A DNA stretch of 64,000 nt from Gongronella butleri. Its lineage: Eukaryota; Mucoromycota; Mucoromycetes; Mucorales; Cunninghamellaceae. The stretch covers positions 1,474,501-1,538,500 of the forward strand of contig JAIWZP010000001.1 in assembly GCA_025201375.1 (NCBI GenBank), given 5' to 3'. Of this stretch, positions 45,990 through 57,516 are shown piece after piece (within the stretch, counting starts at the first letter, position 1; each line of letters opens with the position of its first letter). The notes under the pieces were generated by a model that worked only from the letters and a program-made list of their open reading frames with translations, had not been told where the DNA came from and did no database searches. The translations under genes were made by a program, and so were the position numbers.

Positions 45990-46689
45990 ACCTGGTATTT
46001 TACTGTACCAGTGTTGCAGATACCGGTATAGGCGATTGCCGCACACGTCGCTCCGACGCTCCTTCCAAATCTGGGGTTTGATTCCCCGCTCTCGCTCAGG
46101 CCGCTGTCGGGCCGTCATCCGCATCGCATTGTAATCATGATGCCCAAAATAAGGAATGCGCACCTTTATCATCCTTTACGCTCTCACATTGAATTGTACG
46201 CGCTCAATACGTGATGCATCCATCAATGCCCTTAATACAAATGATCCAGACATGCAGAGTCGTGGCTCGGCTATGACCAGCCACGAGCTCGAGCCAAGCA
46301 TGGCAAAAAAAAAGAGAGCCGCGCGCCGCAGGCGCTAGTTTCACCGGCTCAATGGCCATGCCCTGATCAGCCCCATGTGTATGCATGTCAATGGCATTCA
46401 ATGGATTGAAACAAACGCCCTTGATACCGATCCGAGGTCTTTTCACAATTGATGCAAGGCGGCAAATAATATGTTTTGCCTCAGACACGGAGAGTCTCGA
46501 CAGCTCTCTCTTACAGCGTTGTTTCTCCGCATCTCACGGTACGACGACACCATTGTCTTTTCACGTTTTGTATAAATAGAGAATCGTTTTACCGTACATT
46601 TCAATAAACCGTTACAGTATCTGTTTGCGATTGTATTTCTTGTCTTTTGTTTTCTTGTCACATTTCTCCACCCACCAATTTTACATACA

Positions 46690-47433
46690 GTATCGTGACA
46701 AGCAATCGGCGACAGTGTTTGTTTTGCCTGGGAGGTCGTCGGTCATGACTGGGTGCTTGTGTCTGATATGACAGATCAGCTTTTAATTTATAATAGCACA
46801 CCTTTTTTGCTTACAGTATAGAATCTTTTTAATTGCATTAAACACTGTCATCCCCAGAGACACTGGGGGGTTATACCCGTGGCCTCGCTTTCGTCCCGGT
46901 CATGTGATTATTTTGCCCGCAAAAAATTATTAGGATGAGTTTCAAACATCTAATCCAAAATTGTCTAGGTGGGCTTGCCCAACCGCCCTGGTATGTGTAC
47001 TGCTTTGAATGTAAATTCTTGGATGGCTAAAATCCAACGTTACAGGCGCGCTGACGGGTTCTTCTCTTTCTTGAAAGCGTGGCTGAGGGCAGAATTGTCC
47101 GTAAAGAGAGTGAATTGGTCGTCCAAAAGATATTCTCTAAATTTTTGAAAGCAAAAAACGACGACCAACATTACTTTTCAACAATGGTGTAACAACGTGT
47201 TTCCGGGTCTTTGAGTTTTCGCGAGACAAAAAAAACTGATAGGTACAGTACTCGTCACCATATTTTTGAGCCAACACTCCCCCGACACCAATGCTTGAAG
47301 CGTCGTCCGTGAATGAAGAGAACAAAAGGCCTTTGCTTGTCTGGAAAACACAAAACCTGGCGGGAAAGGAGGCCAGCGCAAAAGCATCCTCAACGTCGGC
47401 CGATGACAACTTAATGCCTCCACCACCGTCCAA
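46690..47433 (-). pseudogene. Ty3/gypsy retrotransposon fragment (RNase H region), decayed
   Basis: Read on the minus strand, the segment around 47330 shows FTDDASSIGVGGVLAQKYGD, the retroviral-type RNase H start (T-D-A-S-x-x-G-x-G-x-V-L). Further along, in shifted frames, come YTIVEK, FREYLLDDQFTLFTDNSAL and RWILAIQEF, then a Pro-Gly step, and finally NTVADCLSRY. These occur in the order of a Ty3/gypsy RNase H and connection region. At least one frameshift and two stops break it, and a 255-bp insertion (46732-46986) splits it. No reverse transcriptase, integrase or complete long terminal repeat is identifiable nearby, so it is a relic. Confidence 0.75.
46732..46986 (+). mobile_element. Short insertion element, copy 1, with CCTGG target duplication
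   Basis: A 255-bp segment is bounded on both sides by CCTGG (46727-46731 and 46987-46991). It interrupts retrotransposon coding sequence, whose frame continues exactly when the segment and one CCTGG are skipped. It starts GAGGTCGTCGGTCATGACTG and ends GCTTGCCCAACCGC. It is homologous along its length to 47827-48068. It has no clear terminal inverted repeat and no open frame. Confidence 0.8.
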
Positions 47434-47826
47434 ACGACGCCGCTGTCGCGACGACGCGGTGCTCCACGCGCTCCATGCGACAAATGGGACAATTGACGAG
47501 AAAAAAGTCGCTCTTCATCGTTGATGCGCTCAAGCTGCAGCCTCTCTCGATCATGTCATCCAGTGGCGTCGAATCCAACGCTCTTGCGCACGAGCAGGCC
47601 ATTGTGGAGGCCACCACGCACGGGCCGCATAGTCTCCATCCAAGCCGGCCTACATACTGTATAATTTTGTGGACTTACTGTAAGTCTAGAATTGGGCAGG
47701 CGCATTTTGGCTTTAATCTCTTGCTGAGCGCCCAGCAAATGCTCTGAGAGTATTTACCGCGTTGCCCCTGGATGTAAAATTTGATTTGGAATCGAATGGT
47801 GGTACTTTCGAGCCACCCTCGCTTAG

Positions 47827-48068
47827 GAGGTCGGTCATAATTAGGTGCCTGTGCCTAGTATGATAGATCAGCGTTCATTTTATTGCACATCTTTGTTTAA
47901 AAAGCCATTTTAATTGCATTAAACGCTGCTCTCCCGCCGGGACACCGGAGGTTTAGACCCATGGGTAGATTTCAGTCGCGGTCATGTGATTATTTGGTCG
48001 GTAAAGAATTAGTTGGATGCGTTTTAAACAACTAAACATATTTTGTGTATATAATCTTGTTCGAACGC
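47827..48068 (+). mobile_element. Short insertion element, copy 2, with CTTAG target duplication
   Basis: A 242-bp relative of 46732-46986 in the same orientation, bounded by CTTAG at 47822-47826 and 48069-48073. Shared blocks in order are GAGGTCGGTCAT, 'gtgcctgtgcct', 'tgatagatcagc', 'ttttaattgcattaaacnct', 'gggacac(t/c)gg', 'cggtcatgtgattatt' and 'ggatg(a/c)gttt'. The end reads GTTCGAACGC. The 5-bp duplication flanking an independent site confirms the element boundaries. Confidence 0.8.
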
Positions 48069-48386
48069 CTTAGTAAAAACACTTGATAATCGCAACTTTT
48101 GTAGCCAGCATAGGTAAAAATCGCGTAAACTGCGATTATCTCGAAATTTTATTTAAGTTAACGCACACCCTGTGAGGACTTTATTCAATTCTAAATTAAA
48201 TTTTACATCTAGCTACGTAAACAGAAGTACGAATTGAGTGATTTTTGAGGCACTTGTATTAGAACAAATCGCAAAGATGGGCCAAAATCGCATCCAAATC
48301 GCAAAGTGCTTAAAATTCAACAACTTGACATATATTTCAGACTTTACCATGCGATTTAGAATCGTCAATTACCCCCAGAAAGTCTG

Positions 48387-48812
48387 TCAAAGCATCAGAA
48401 AATCAAAGCTAAGTGCACTCAAAAAGCAAATTGGATTGTCCAATTCTAGACTTCTTACCGGTAAGTCCACAAAATTACAGTATACCGGTATGTAGGGTTG
48501 TAGGCGCCGAGCAATGCGCGCTGCTGAACAAGCTGGTAGGCGATGGGGTACGGTGGTGGACGGCGTGGACGGCGTGGACATGGTGGTGGGCGAGTCCACA
48601 TTGCCTAAATAAATACAGTAAGGCATTGTCGTGACGCTGGCGTCATCCAGTGCTGCTGGAGTGGTGATGGTGTTGTCGGACGAGTCTGCTGATGGAAGCG
48701 GTGGATCAAAATGCGGCGAGCACTCTGTTTGGTGCACTTAGTCCAAGTGGTTGAATAGAGTGCGGAAATTCTTCAAACTCCTCCTGCCACAATCAGGGCA
48801 GTAAAAGGACAT
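48387..48812 (-). pseudogene. Zinc-finger reading frame fragment with an in-frame stop
   Basis: From the ATG at 48812 the minus-strand frame reads MSFYCPDCGRRSLKNF and on to a C2H2-like F-x(4)-N-H pattern, then a stop, then VHQTECSPHFDPPLPS and a Ser/Thr/Pro-rich stretch to 48387. An N-terminal C2H2 finger followed by low-complexity sequence is seen in some fungal transposase proteins of the KDZ/Plavaka type, but nothing downstream confirms this. Treated as a decayed fragment of a mobile-element gene. Confidence 0.35.
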
Positions 48813-49199
48813 CTGCCAGGCTTTGCCCTGCAGGCCTTGCATTGATGATCGCCAATCCGCAGCAAATGCTGCAACAAATTTCAAAATCCAATCTAAAAAT
48901 ACTGTATCCATCGCGCTTAGGAGCGCGTCTCAAATCAAATGCATCCAATCTGCAAGAGCGGATGATCACCAATTCGTCAAGAGCTCAAGACTCCTCAATC
49001 TTCTGTACCTCTCTAGCTATCATATCGCAAGCTTTCTCTCTTTTGCATCTCGTGTCAATCCAACAATCTTGTTTCCCCTCTCTATCATGTGGCTTCTCCT
49101 CGTTGCAATTTCCTTGTGTCCCTCGTCATTGTCCAATGCTCAGTCAGTTCCTTTTACTAATGCAGTCGTCGATTAGTGAGCATTGGAAGGAGGTCAAGG

Positions 49200-49870
49200 A
49201 CCAATGGGCCTCGACCTCAAGCCCCTTTTTGGTTTCAACAAACATTCCAGAAATGACGACGTCCGAGAGTGTTTCTTTCGAATGGAATGGCGCCATGTGC
49301 CAGTTTCATCCCGATCAAAAACGAATTTGACCAAGACATTGTTATAGGTATCATAATTGTGAAAATGTCGATATTTTGGATTCATCTGCACGACTCAATT
49401 GACCTGTGGTTTTCATCGCCATGTTGAAAAGAGACGCGCCGAAATAGGTAACCAACTAGCAAAACTTGGAGGCATTCCAGACATGATTCTTGGTGGCCAG
49501 CATCGGATTTGTGAAAATTCGTGAAATCGGGGCACGTCTTGACAAGAATGTGGTTTAGCATCATATTTTTGAATGGCACGCATGGTGATGATCTGAAGAC
49601 CTTCGAATTTCACCACATTCCAATTCTCGAGGTCTCGACTGTATTCCTTGACAAACATCTGTGATTTACAAAAACGAGGATTGCGGGCCATCCAGCCATG
49701 GTCGTGCTCCAAGGATGGACTCATTCGAACGAGAACATGGTAACTGGGATGTCTCGGCCCATAGTGCCAAAGCCATCATAGGCCGTAAATTCATCGACAG
49801 ACAACGAAACAACACATTAAAAAGTGCACCTTTTGCGATTTTTTTTCGGTAGCTTGCTACTGGATAATGT
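49200..49870 (+). repeat. Dispersed repeat family A, longest copy
   Basis: The left part matches 28965-29460 ('ccagtttcatcccgatca', 'gaaaatgtcgatattttgga'). The right part (49560-49750) matches 59440-59640 around 'gatctgaagacc', 'tctcgactgta', 'atctgngattt' and 'tcattcgaacgagaacatgg'. This copy therefore links the two halves of the family and suggests a unit of at least 650 bp. Confidence 0.6.
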
Positions 49871-51035
49871 GGTGCCTATTCCACCTCGATGTCAATGGCA
49901 TAGGAAACGACCAAGAGACCGCAGTGCAGCTGCTGTAACTTTGATCTGCTTCGGCTTTAGCAAGGATGATTGAGCAACAAGATTCCGTTTTTTTTTTTTA
50001 AAAAAAAAAAACGGACTTGGGATATGGTTGGCGTTCCAGCTCTCCGACATTAGTCAAACTTGAAGCTGTATGGCACAGAGTGCGCGTCATTTTTTTTTTT
50101 TTTTTTTTTTTTTGGCAGCGCATTGCGCGTCATTTTCGACCGAGAATGGCAATACAGTGCGCTGATTTTTGTTTTGTCCTGAGGTAACAAGGCTGCCAAA
50201 AGTTGGGACTTTCCAAATTGGGCTTTTAAGCCGCAGCAGCTCCCGACGCGCTCGAGCGTGCGTGGCCCATGCTGGTTTTGATCCAGTGGCCGATGGTGGA
50301 CAAATGGCAGAAAATAAAAAAAGGTCAAGAAAAAGAAAAAAAAACGTCTTGGCATGAACGAGATAATTTTTTTTCTCTGTGCCATGAGCATTTGGCCATG
50401 GCAAGCTCCTTATTTTGCATGTTGCACACACTTGTCGAGCTATGGAACAAGGGGTCCCAATCCAGACGCCTTTTTTCATGAGAGATGACAAAGGAGCCTA
50501 GAAAAGCAGCTCATTGCCAGTGCCGTGTTGGGTTGGCAGATGGGGCCATCAATGCGTCCTTTTGCCAGCGTGCAATCCATTGGCTAGGCGTGAACGTGTG
50601 GATAGAGAAAAAGGCGATTCATATGATATGGCATGGACAAGCTCGCAACAATCGGACGCTGGGATGGGCCTTTGATTCCCTTGCGGCACGTCAAATTGAA
50701 TTCAAAGGTCACGAAAATGCGAGTTGAGACCGCTCTCCGCTTTCTATTCTTTTACTATTTTTCTCTCATTTTTTTTTTCTTCTGCTTCTTTTTTACTTGA
50801 TTCCCTTGGTCTGGCTTTTCTCGCTCCCTTTATTCCCCTGTTTCTTTATAAAGTAGCTGCAAAGTAAGCGTCAGCACACGTGTTCCTTGTGGTGGAAAGA
50901 TTGTGTGGCTCACGTTCGTCTTTTTTTTTTTTTTTATTCGTCTCGTAGGGGTTTCCCTCACGTATTTTTACACTTTTTCCGCCTCACCACCTGTTTATCT
51001 GTGTACCCCCCTCACTTTTTCACAGCTCCCTATCC
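49871..51035. other. Intergenic region upstream of UFD4
   Basis: Contains a perfect 30-bp palindrome at 49985-50014 (CCG, 12 T, 12 A, CGG) and a T-run at 50090-50113. A TATAAAG at 50847-50853 and a pyrimidine tract (50735-51030) mark the UFD4 promoter side. Weak open frames around 50485-50727 show no family features. Confidence 0.5.
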
Positions 51036-52417
51036 ATGTCAAGCACTGGAAAAGAAAGGCAAGTGGAGCTTTTGATGGTCCAGTTGCGACGGATCGTGTT
51101 TTACATGCTCTGCATCTGCTTGTTTGTGGTGGGCCAAGGCTCCAATGCTCATTTTTTTTTTTTTGCTTCTATAATTCCAATAGTCGACGCCGCAAACAGC
51201 CGCCCAGCACGACGACGCCCAGCGTGCCTATGGGCCCTGGTGGGCCCTCAAACAAGAAACTAGGCAAACGCAAGGCCAAAACGCCGGCAGCAAGCGAGCG
51301 CAAGCGCCAATCGACGGCCAGTCGCAAGGGCAAGGCGAAGCAGCAAGCTCGGTAAGACGGAGGGAGGGGAGAATGAAAAAAAAAGAGGGGGTGGAGGTGG
51401 GGACGCGTGGGCGCCTTTTTTTTTTTTTTCCTCATTTTGCTCATTTTCTATTTTTTTTCTATTTGTTTTTCCTAGTCCTGCTGATGAGGAGGCGTCGCAC
51501 TGTAGCGATGACGATGTGGTGATGATGAGCCAATCGGCGGCGAGCGACGCGCCCGTGGTTGCCGAGGATGTGGAGATGGATGATCCGTTTTCCGCGTTTC
51601 ACGAGACGGATGACGAAGTTGCCGCAGCAGACGACGATGACGACGACGTGTTTTTTGACATGGAAGCGGACCACGGCGGCCTGGCCACGTCGGCGGGCGA
51701 ATTGCATGCCCACGATGAAGATGAAGAAGAAGAAAACGACGAAAATGACGATGTGCATGGCGAGGATGTTGACGAAGATGACGACGACGACGACATGGAC
51801 GATCTGCACGACCACCATTTGCACGACCACGACGATGAAAACGACGATGACGACGACGATGATGATGAGGAAGGGTTTGATGCGCTTGGGCTCGGTCACT
51901 TGCGCCACGCGCCATTGCATCTGCCTGACCTGTTTGGGGGCGGCCTGATGAGCGGATCGGGTCAATTCCGCAACATTCTCGAGAATCTGAACAACAGGGA
52001 CGAGCCGACGCAGCAGCTGATTGCGCTGCAAGAACTTGCCGAGACGCTGTCCATTAGCAGCGAGGAGAACTTGCTCGGGCTCTTCCCATGTGACGCATTT
52101 GTCAAAGCGCTCGTGCGGATCATGAAGGGCCCCGAAATGGACCAGGATATGCTGATGGCCATTGCCATGAGCACCGGCGACGAAAACCCCGACATCTCCA
52201 TGCAAGGTGGCGGTAATCCCGAGCTCATCCTCTTGGCGTGTCGCTGTCTGTCCAATTTGTTGGATGTCCTGCCATCTGCGGCCTCGAGTGTCGTTGCCAA
52301 TGACGCCATTACCCTCTTGTGCGACAAGCTAAAGTCCATCCAGTATATCGACCTTGCCGAGCAAGCTCTTGGCGTAAGAAAAAAAAAAAAAACGAAAAAG
52401 ACGACAAAAAAGCGCGC

Positions 52418-52448
<31 letters not shown>

Positions 52449-55400
52449 GCTCACATTCCCCCCTTTTTTTTGATGATTCTAGGCGCTTGAAAAGGTGGCG
52501 AGCCACGTGCCGCGGTCGGTGGTGCAGCACCAAGGCATTAGTGCGGCGTTGATGTATTTTGATTTTTTCAGCATTCATTCACAACGGACGGCGCTGCAGA
52601 CGGCGTCGCACTGCATGCGCAACATCAGCAGCGAGGCGCTTGCACAAGTGGTGGAGATTATCCCGACGTTGCGCAACACGTTGTCCTACTCGGATCGCTC
52701 GGTCGTGGAATTGACGTGCCTGTGCTGGATGCGCTTGTCCGAGAGCTATGTCAAGCACCGCCAATGCCTCGAAAAAGTGCTGTCGGTCGACGTGCTCAAG
52801 ATCATGCTCCAATTGCTGCCCACGTCGGGCAACACGAATGCCGTGAGGCAGGGCGCGTTCAACGACTTGCTGCGCATCTTCCGCGCTGTGTCCAAGGCAT
52901 CGCCCACCCTCGGCTACGAATTGCTAAAGTTGGACATTGTCGCTGCGTTTTACCAGATCCTCACGGGCCAGCTTGATTTGCCCGACCCCGAGCACCCCGC
53001 GTCCTTATCCCTGGATACCAAATGGCGCGATTCCACCTATACCATGCTGAAAATCATCACCGATCTGCTCCCGCCTTTACCCAAAGGTACGAGAGAGAGA
53101 CAAAAAGAGAGAAAGAAAGAAAAGAGAGAGAGAGAAAAGAGAAAAAAAGAAGCAAAAAACAAGTGAAAAAATAGAGCATTTCTCATCTATTCCTCATTTT
53201 TTCCTCTTTTCCCCAATAAAATAGATGGCCCGTTCAGCTGGAAGCGGTTCCGCGACATGGAGCCTGTGGCGATGCGCACGCGATCGGCCAGGATGACGGA
53301 ATTGCCGGCGTCGCAAGCACAAATTTCACCCTTGTCGTCGCAAGTGGCATCATCGTCGCAGGTGTCGGCTCATGACGACGCGATGTCGACGACCAGCAGC
53401 AACGCACAATTGGGAGGAGCCGCGGCGGCCACGCCGGAATCGTCGACCAAGCCGCCTGATCTGCGGATTCAATTGCTCAAGGACAATCCGGGTCTGTTTG
53501 AGCGGATTGGCAGCACGTTGTTCCCATTGCTGCTTGAGATTTACTCGTCGAGCGTGCATCTGCGCATGAGGCAATTGGTGACGCATCTGCTTGTCAAGAT
53601 GATCTACTTTATGCAAGGGGATATTCTGAGCAAGGTGCTTGTGAATGTGCCGCTGTCTGGGTTCTTGGTGGGTCTGTTGGCGCAGCAAGAACACTCGACG
53701 TTTGTGGTGGACGCGCTGTATGCGGCTGAATTCCTCCTGGACAAGCTTCCTGACGTGTATGTCACGCTTTTCCACCGCGAGGGCGTGTATTACGAGATCA
53801 ATGACCTTGCACGTAAACCATTGACCGACGAAACCGACATTGCCACGCCTACACCCCCCAATGCGTCGTCGTCGTCGTCGTCCTTGTCGGCACACGCATC
53901 GCTCCTTCCGCCGGTGCCCTTGGATTCAGACACAAATAGCGAATCGGGCCGCTCACAAATCAACACGCCATCGTCGTCCCAAGAAGATGGCACCTCGGCG
54001 GCTTCTGCTGCTGCTGCGGCCGCCGCGGCGCGGTTGCCTTTATTCCGCTCGCTTTTGCTCTCTACGCATCGCGGATCGTCGTCACGCCACCACGGGAGTG
54101 GTGCGGGCCACGAATCGTTCAGTGCGAGCGATGGGGAGCCTGGCATTGGACATGGTCTGCTTCGACGATCGATCATCCAGCTGGCCAAGAGCATCATTCA
54201 ACAATACACGCGTGCCACCGCGCAATTGGGCGATAAAAACGCGGTGGACACGTATTCGTTGCAACGGTGGCAGCAGGTCGCGCATCAGTTGCGCAACGGC
54301 ACCTATGATCTCCGCCAAATTGCTGACGACATGACCACACGCGGCCTTAGTAGCTTCGAATTGCTCAAATCCGGCCTTTTGGACGTCCTCGTCCTCTTTC
54401 TCACACGCGACGACAATGATCCACGGTCCCCCGCCTCTCCCACCGCCAACATCACCTCGTCCTCATCCTCCTCCTCCTCCACACCCCTCCCACCTCTTCA
54501 GGACCGCATTGCCGCTTTTATCGACGCGTTCAAGGACACCATGGTATTGCAAGATGATGGCAACACAATGGCCGCTCCCGCCCTCGCTCTCCTTGTCAAG
54601 CGTCTGCAAGAATTGTTTACGCGTTTCGAGCGCTTTGATGTGGTCACTCCCGTGAGCGCGTCTTCTTCATCAAGCGCCATGAGCATGGGCAGCGTGTCGG
54701 TCAGTGATCATCAACGCAATCCCGTCCAATGGCTTGCCAAAAACATCAGGTTGCGTCTTTCCTGCCAAAGCCCCGATGTGCCTACGGAATTCCAGCAAAT
54801 TATCCTCGCCACACAGGCCATTGCCACTTTCCAGGTCCTCGAGGACTACCTGTTACCCCGCATTGACAAGGCACAGCGCGCAAAGCAGATTTTGCAGCAA
54901 CTTGCTGACACCGAAGATAGCTATGATGATGACGATGACATGGACGACGATGAGCTTGCTGAGCATAGGGTAAGAATCGATAAAATGAGAAAAAAAATTG
55001 GGATGTTGTCGCTCATCTTTTATCTCGCTCTTTTTTTCTTTTCCTTTTTTAATTAGGCGGCCCGCCTCCGAGCACGAGCTGCAGCGGCGACCTCTTCTGC
55101 ACAAGCATCGACATCGACGGCCACGGAGGAAACAAAGTGGCGCATTCAATTCTACATCAATGGGCAGCCTGTAGCCATGAACGCGACGATTTACGGCGCA
55201 TTGCATCGCGCACACGCGCAATTGGCCGCGTCATCGTCATCGTCTTCGTCTTCGTCTTCGTCTTCTCGTCGCCAGCAGCAACAACAGCAGCAGCAACATC
55301 TCCATCAATCGCAATTGCAGCGGCCAGCCATCTGGACGCAAGCCAATCTCGTGACGTATCGGCGCGTGCCTGCGAGTGAGGTGGAGGACACGAAAAAGAA

Positions 55401-57516
55401 CGCACCACAGAGCAAATCGGCCATTGACACGCCCAAATTGTTGGCCGCGAAGAACTCACCGTGCATGAAGGTGCTGCAGTTGTTGCAGGCGCTCGTGGGT
55501 CTGCGTCAGCCTTGGCAAGATCAAGATCCTGATACGAAATCGGCTCAACACGTGCCATTGGTGCCGCCGTCCCTGTTCATCAACCGCAAATTGGCGGCCA
55601 AGATGCAACGTCAATTGGAGGAACCTCTCATTGTCGCGAGCGCGTGCCTACCTGACTGGGTTTACTATTTTATGGACGGCTTTGCGTTTCTATTCCCGTT
55701 TGACGTGCGCTACTTGTATTTGCAGAGTACGTCGTTTGGCTATTCGCGTCTCATCACGCGCTGGCAGAACCTGCACATGCGCAACAACTCACAAAATGGC
55801 CAGACACGCCCGGATGGCTCGCATGCCCAGCACCGCGACCACCCACAGCAACATCCCATGCTTGGCCGCCTCGAAAAGCGCAAAATCATGGTCAATCGCG
55901 ACGCCGTACTCGCCAGCACCGTGCAAATCATGAACCTGCTGGGCAACTCGCCGCAAATCCTGGAAATCGAATACGAAAACGAGGAGGGCACCGGCTTGGG
56001 CCCCACACTCGAATTCTACGCGCTGGCATCAAGAGCCTTTTGCAAGGTGTCCACCAATATGTGGCGTCCCGCGTCCGAACACCAAAACCCCGACGACCTC
56101 ATCGATTGCCCCCAAGGCGTGTTCCCCGCCGCCATCTCAAAACGCCAACCCCAAAAATCACGCAAAAAGATCATCGACCTCTTCAAGACCCTTGGCCAAT
56201 TCGTCGCAAAGGCCATGCTCGACTTTCGCATCATCGACATCCCCTTCAACACCGCCTTTTTCAAGCTCCTCTTGCAGCCCAATGTCGATCCTGCTTCATT
56301 GATCGATGTAAGAAATGATAAAAAAAAAAAAAAAAAGATGAGCGGCCCACACCCACTGATGCATCTCATCAACCATCTCTTTTTTTTTTTTTTTTTGAAA
56401 GGAAATCGATCCGGTGCTGGGCAAATCCGTGCATCTACTGCAGCGATTCGTTCATGCAAAGCAACAGATCCGCGCGGATGGCACCTTGGTAACAAAAAAA
56501 AAAAATCAGAAAAAAACAAAGAAATCTGCGTGTTCATCTTTTTTTTTTATCTCCTAGTCTGCCACGGAGCAAGCGGCCAAGATCAATGCCATTGAGATGG
56601 ATGGCGCCAAGCTGGAGGATCTGTACCTGGATTTCACGGTGCCTGGCCAGCCGGATGTCGAGCTCAAGGTATGTACAAAAAAAAAAAAAAAAAAAAAAAA
56701 AAAGATCAAGAAAAAAAAAAAGAAAAGAGCTAATGCACGTGTCGTCGCGTCTTGCTCATCCTCTATGACTTTTAGCGCGGCGGATCACATGTGGCCGTGA
56801 CCATTCACAATATCGAATCGTATCTCCAACTTTTGTACGATGCCATGGCCGGCACCGGGGTGCAAGAGCAAGTGAATGCTTTCCGTGAGGGCTTCAATGG
56901 CTTGTTTGCCATGCGAGACCTTCACGTGTTGACGTACCAAGAATTGGTCACTCTCTTTGGAGCGTCCAGCGAGGATTGGTCGTACGCAAGTAAGTGACAG
57001 GATCAAGGGGGGAGGGAGGGGGGAGGGAGGCCCTTGCAGTAAAACTTCTTTCCCCTGATATGCTCACGCTTTTTTTTTTTTAATCAATTGCCAGCCCTCG
57101 CCGACACCATCAAGGCGGATCACGGCTATACCATGGAGAGCAAGACTATCAAGCATCTGCTGGAGACCCTGTCCGAGATGACCATTGAAGAACGACGCGG
57201 ATTTTTGCAATTTACCACGGGTTCCCCCCGATTGCCGCTTGGAGGTAAGGAAAAAAAAAGAAAAAAAAAAACACGGTGTCGCCATCCCCCCCCCTGGGCT
57301 CTAACGTGCCTTGATTTAGGCTGGCGTGCAATGAGGCCCATGTTCACCGTGGTGCGTAAGCATTGCGATGCGCCCTTGACCCCTGATGATTACTTGCCGT
57401 CATGTATGACATGCGCCAATTACCTCAAGATGCCCGAATACAGCTCAAAGGCCGCCATGCACAAGCAGCTGTTCAAATCCATCCAAGAAGGCCGAAATAG
57501 CTTCTTATTGTCCTAG
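51036..57516 (+). CDS. UFD4: HECT-type E3 ubiquitin ligase, UFD4 / TRIP12 family
   Basis: Eleven exons (51036-51058, 51184-51351, 51476-52373, 52483-53086, 53225-54969, 55057-56307, 56402-56488, 56558-56668, 56776-56989, 57095-57244, 57320-57516) give 1815 residues. Exon 1 is 23 nt and ends in a GC donor (AG|GCAAGT). A basic N-tail and a very acidic Asp/Glu/His block (about 80-165) precede armadillo-like repeats (about 175-560, e.g. DEPTQQLIALQELAETLSIS), several Ser-rich linkers, and the C-terminal HECT domain (about 1450-1815). HECT landmarks are EIEYENEEGTGLGPTLEFYA, TLGQFVAKAMLDFRIIDIPF, EELVTLFG-type helix, and SCMTCANYLKMPEYSS with the catalytic Cys in MTCANYL. UFD4 builds ubiquitin chains in the ubiquitin-fusion-degradation and N-degron pathways. 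Confidence 0.95.

Noticed and set aside
46040..46110. Possible tRNA gene, because of 'ggtttgattcc' at about 46074
   Set aside because: It resembles a B box, but no A box, acceptor stem or anticodon arm can be folded around it.
46560..46700. Possible LTR, with TATAAATAGAG at 46570 followed by AATAAACC
   Set aside because: The order suits an LTR, but no second copy exists in the window and it points opposite to the nearby RNase H relic. Left unassigned.
46732..48068. The two 250-bp elements as LTRs of one retrotransposon
   Set aside because: Each has its own target duplication (CCTGG and CTTAG), and the first lies inside coding sequence, so they are independent insertions.
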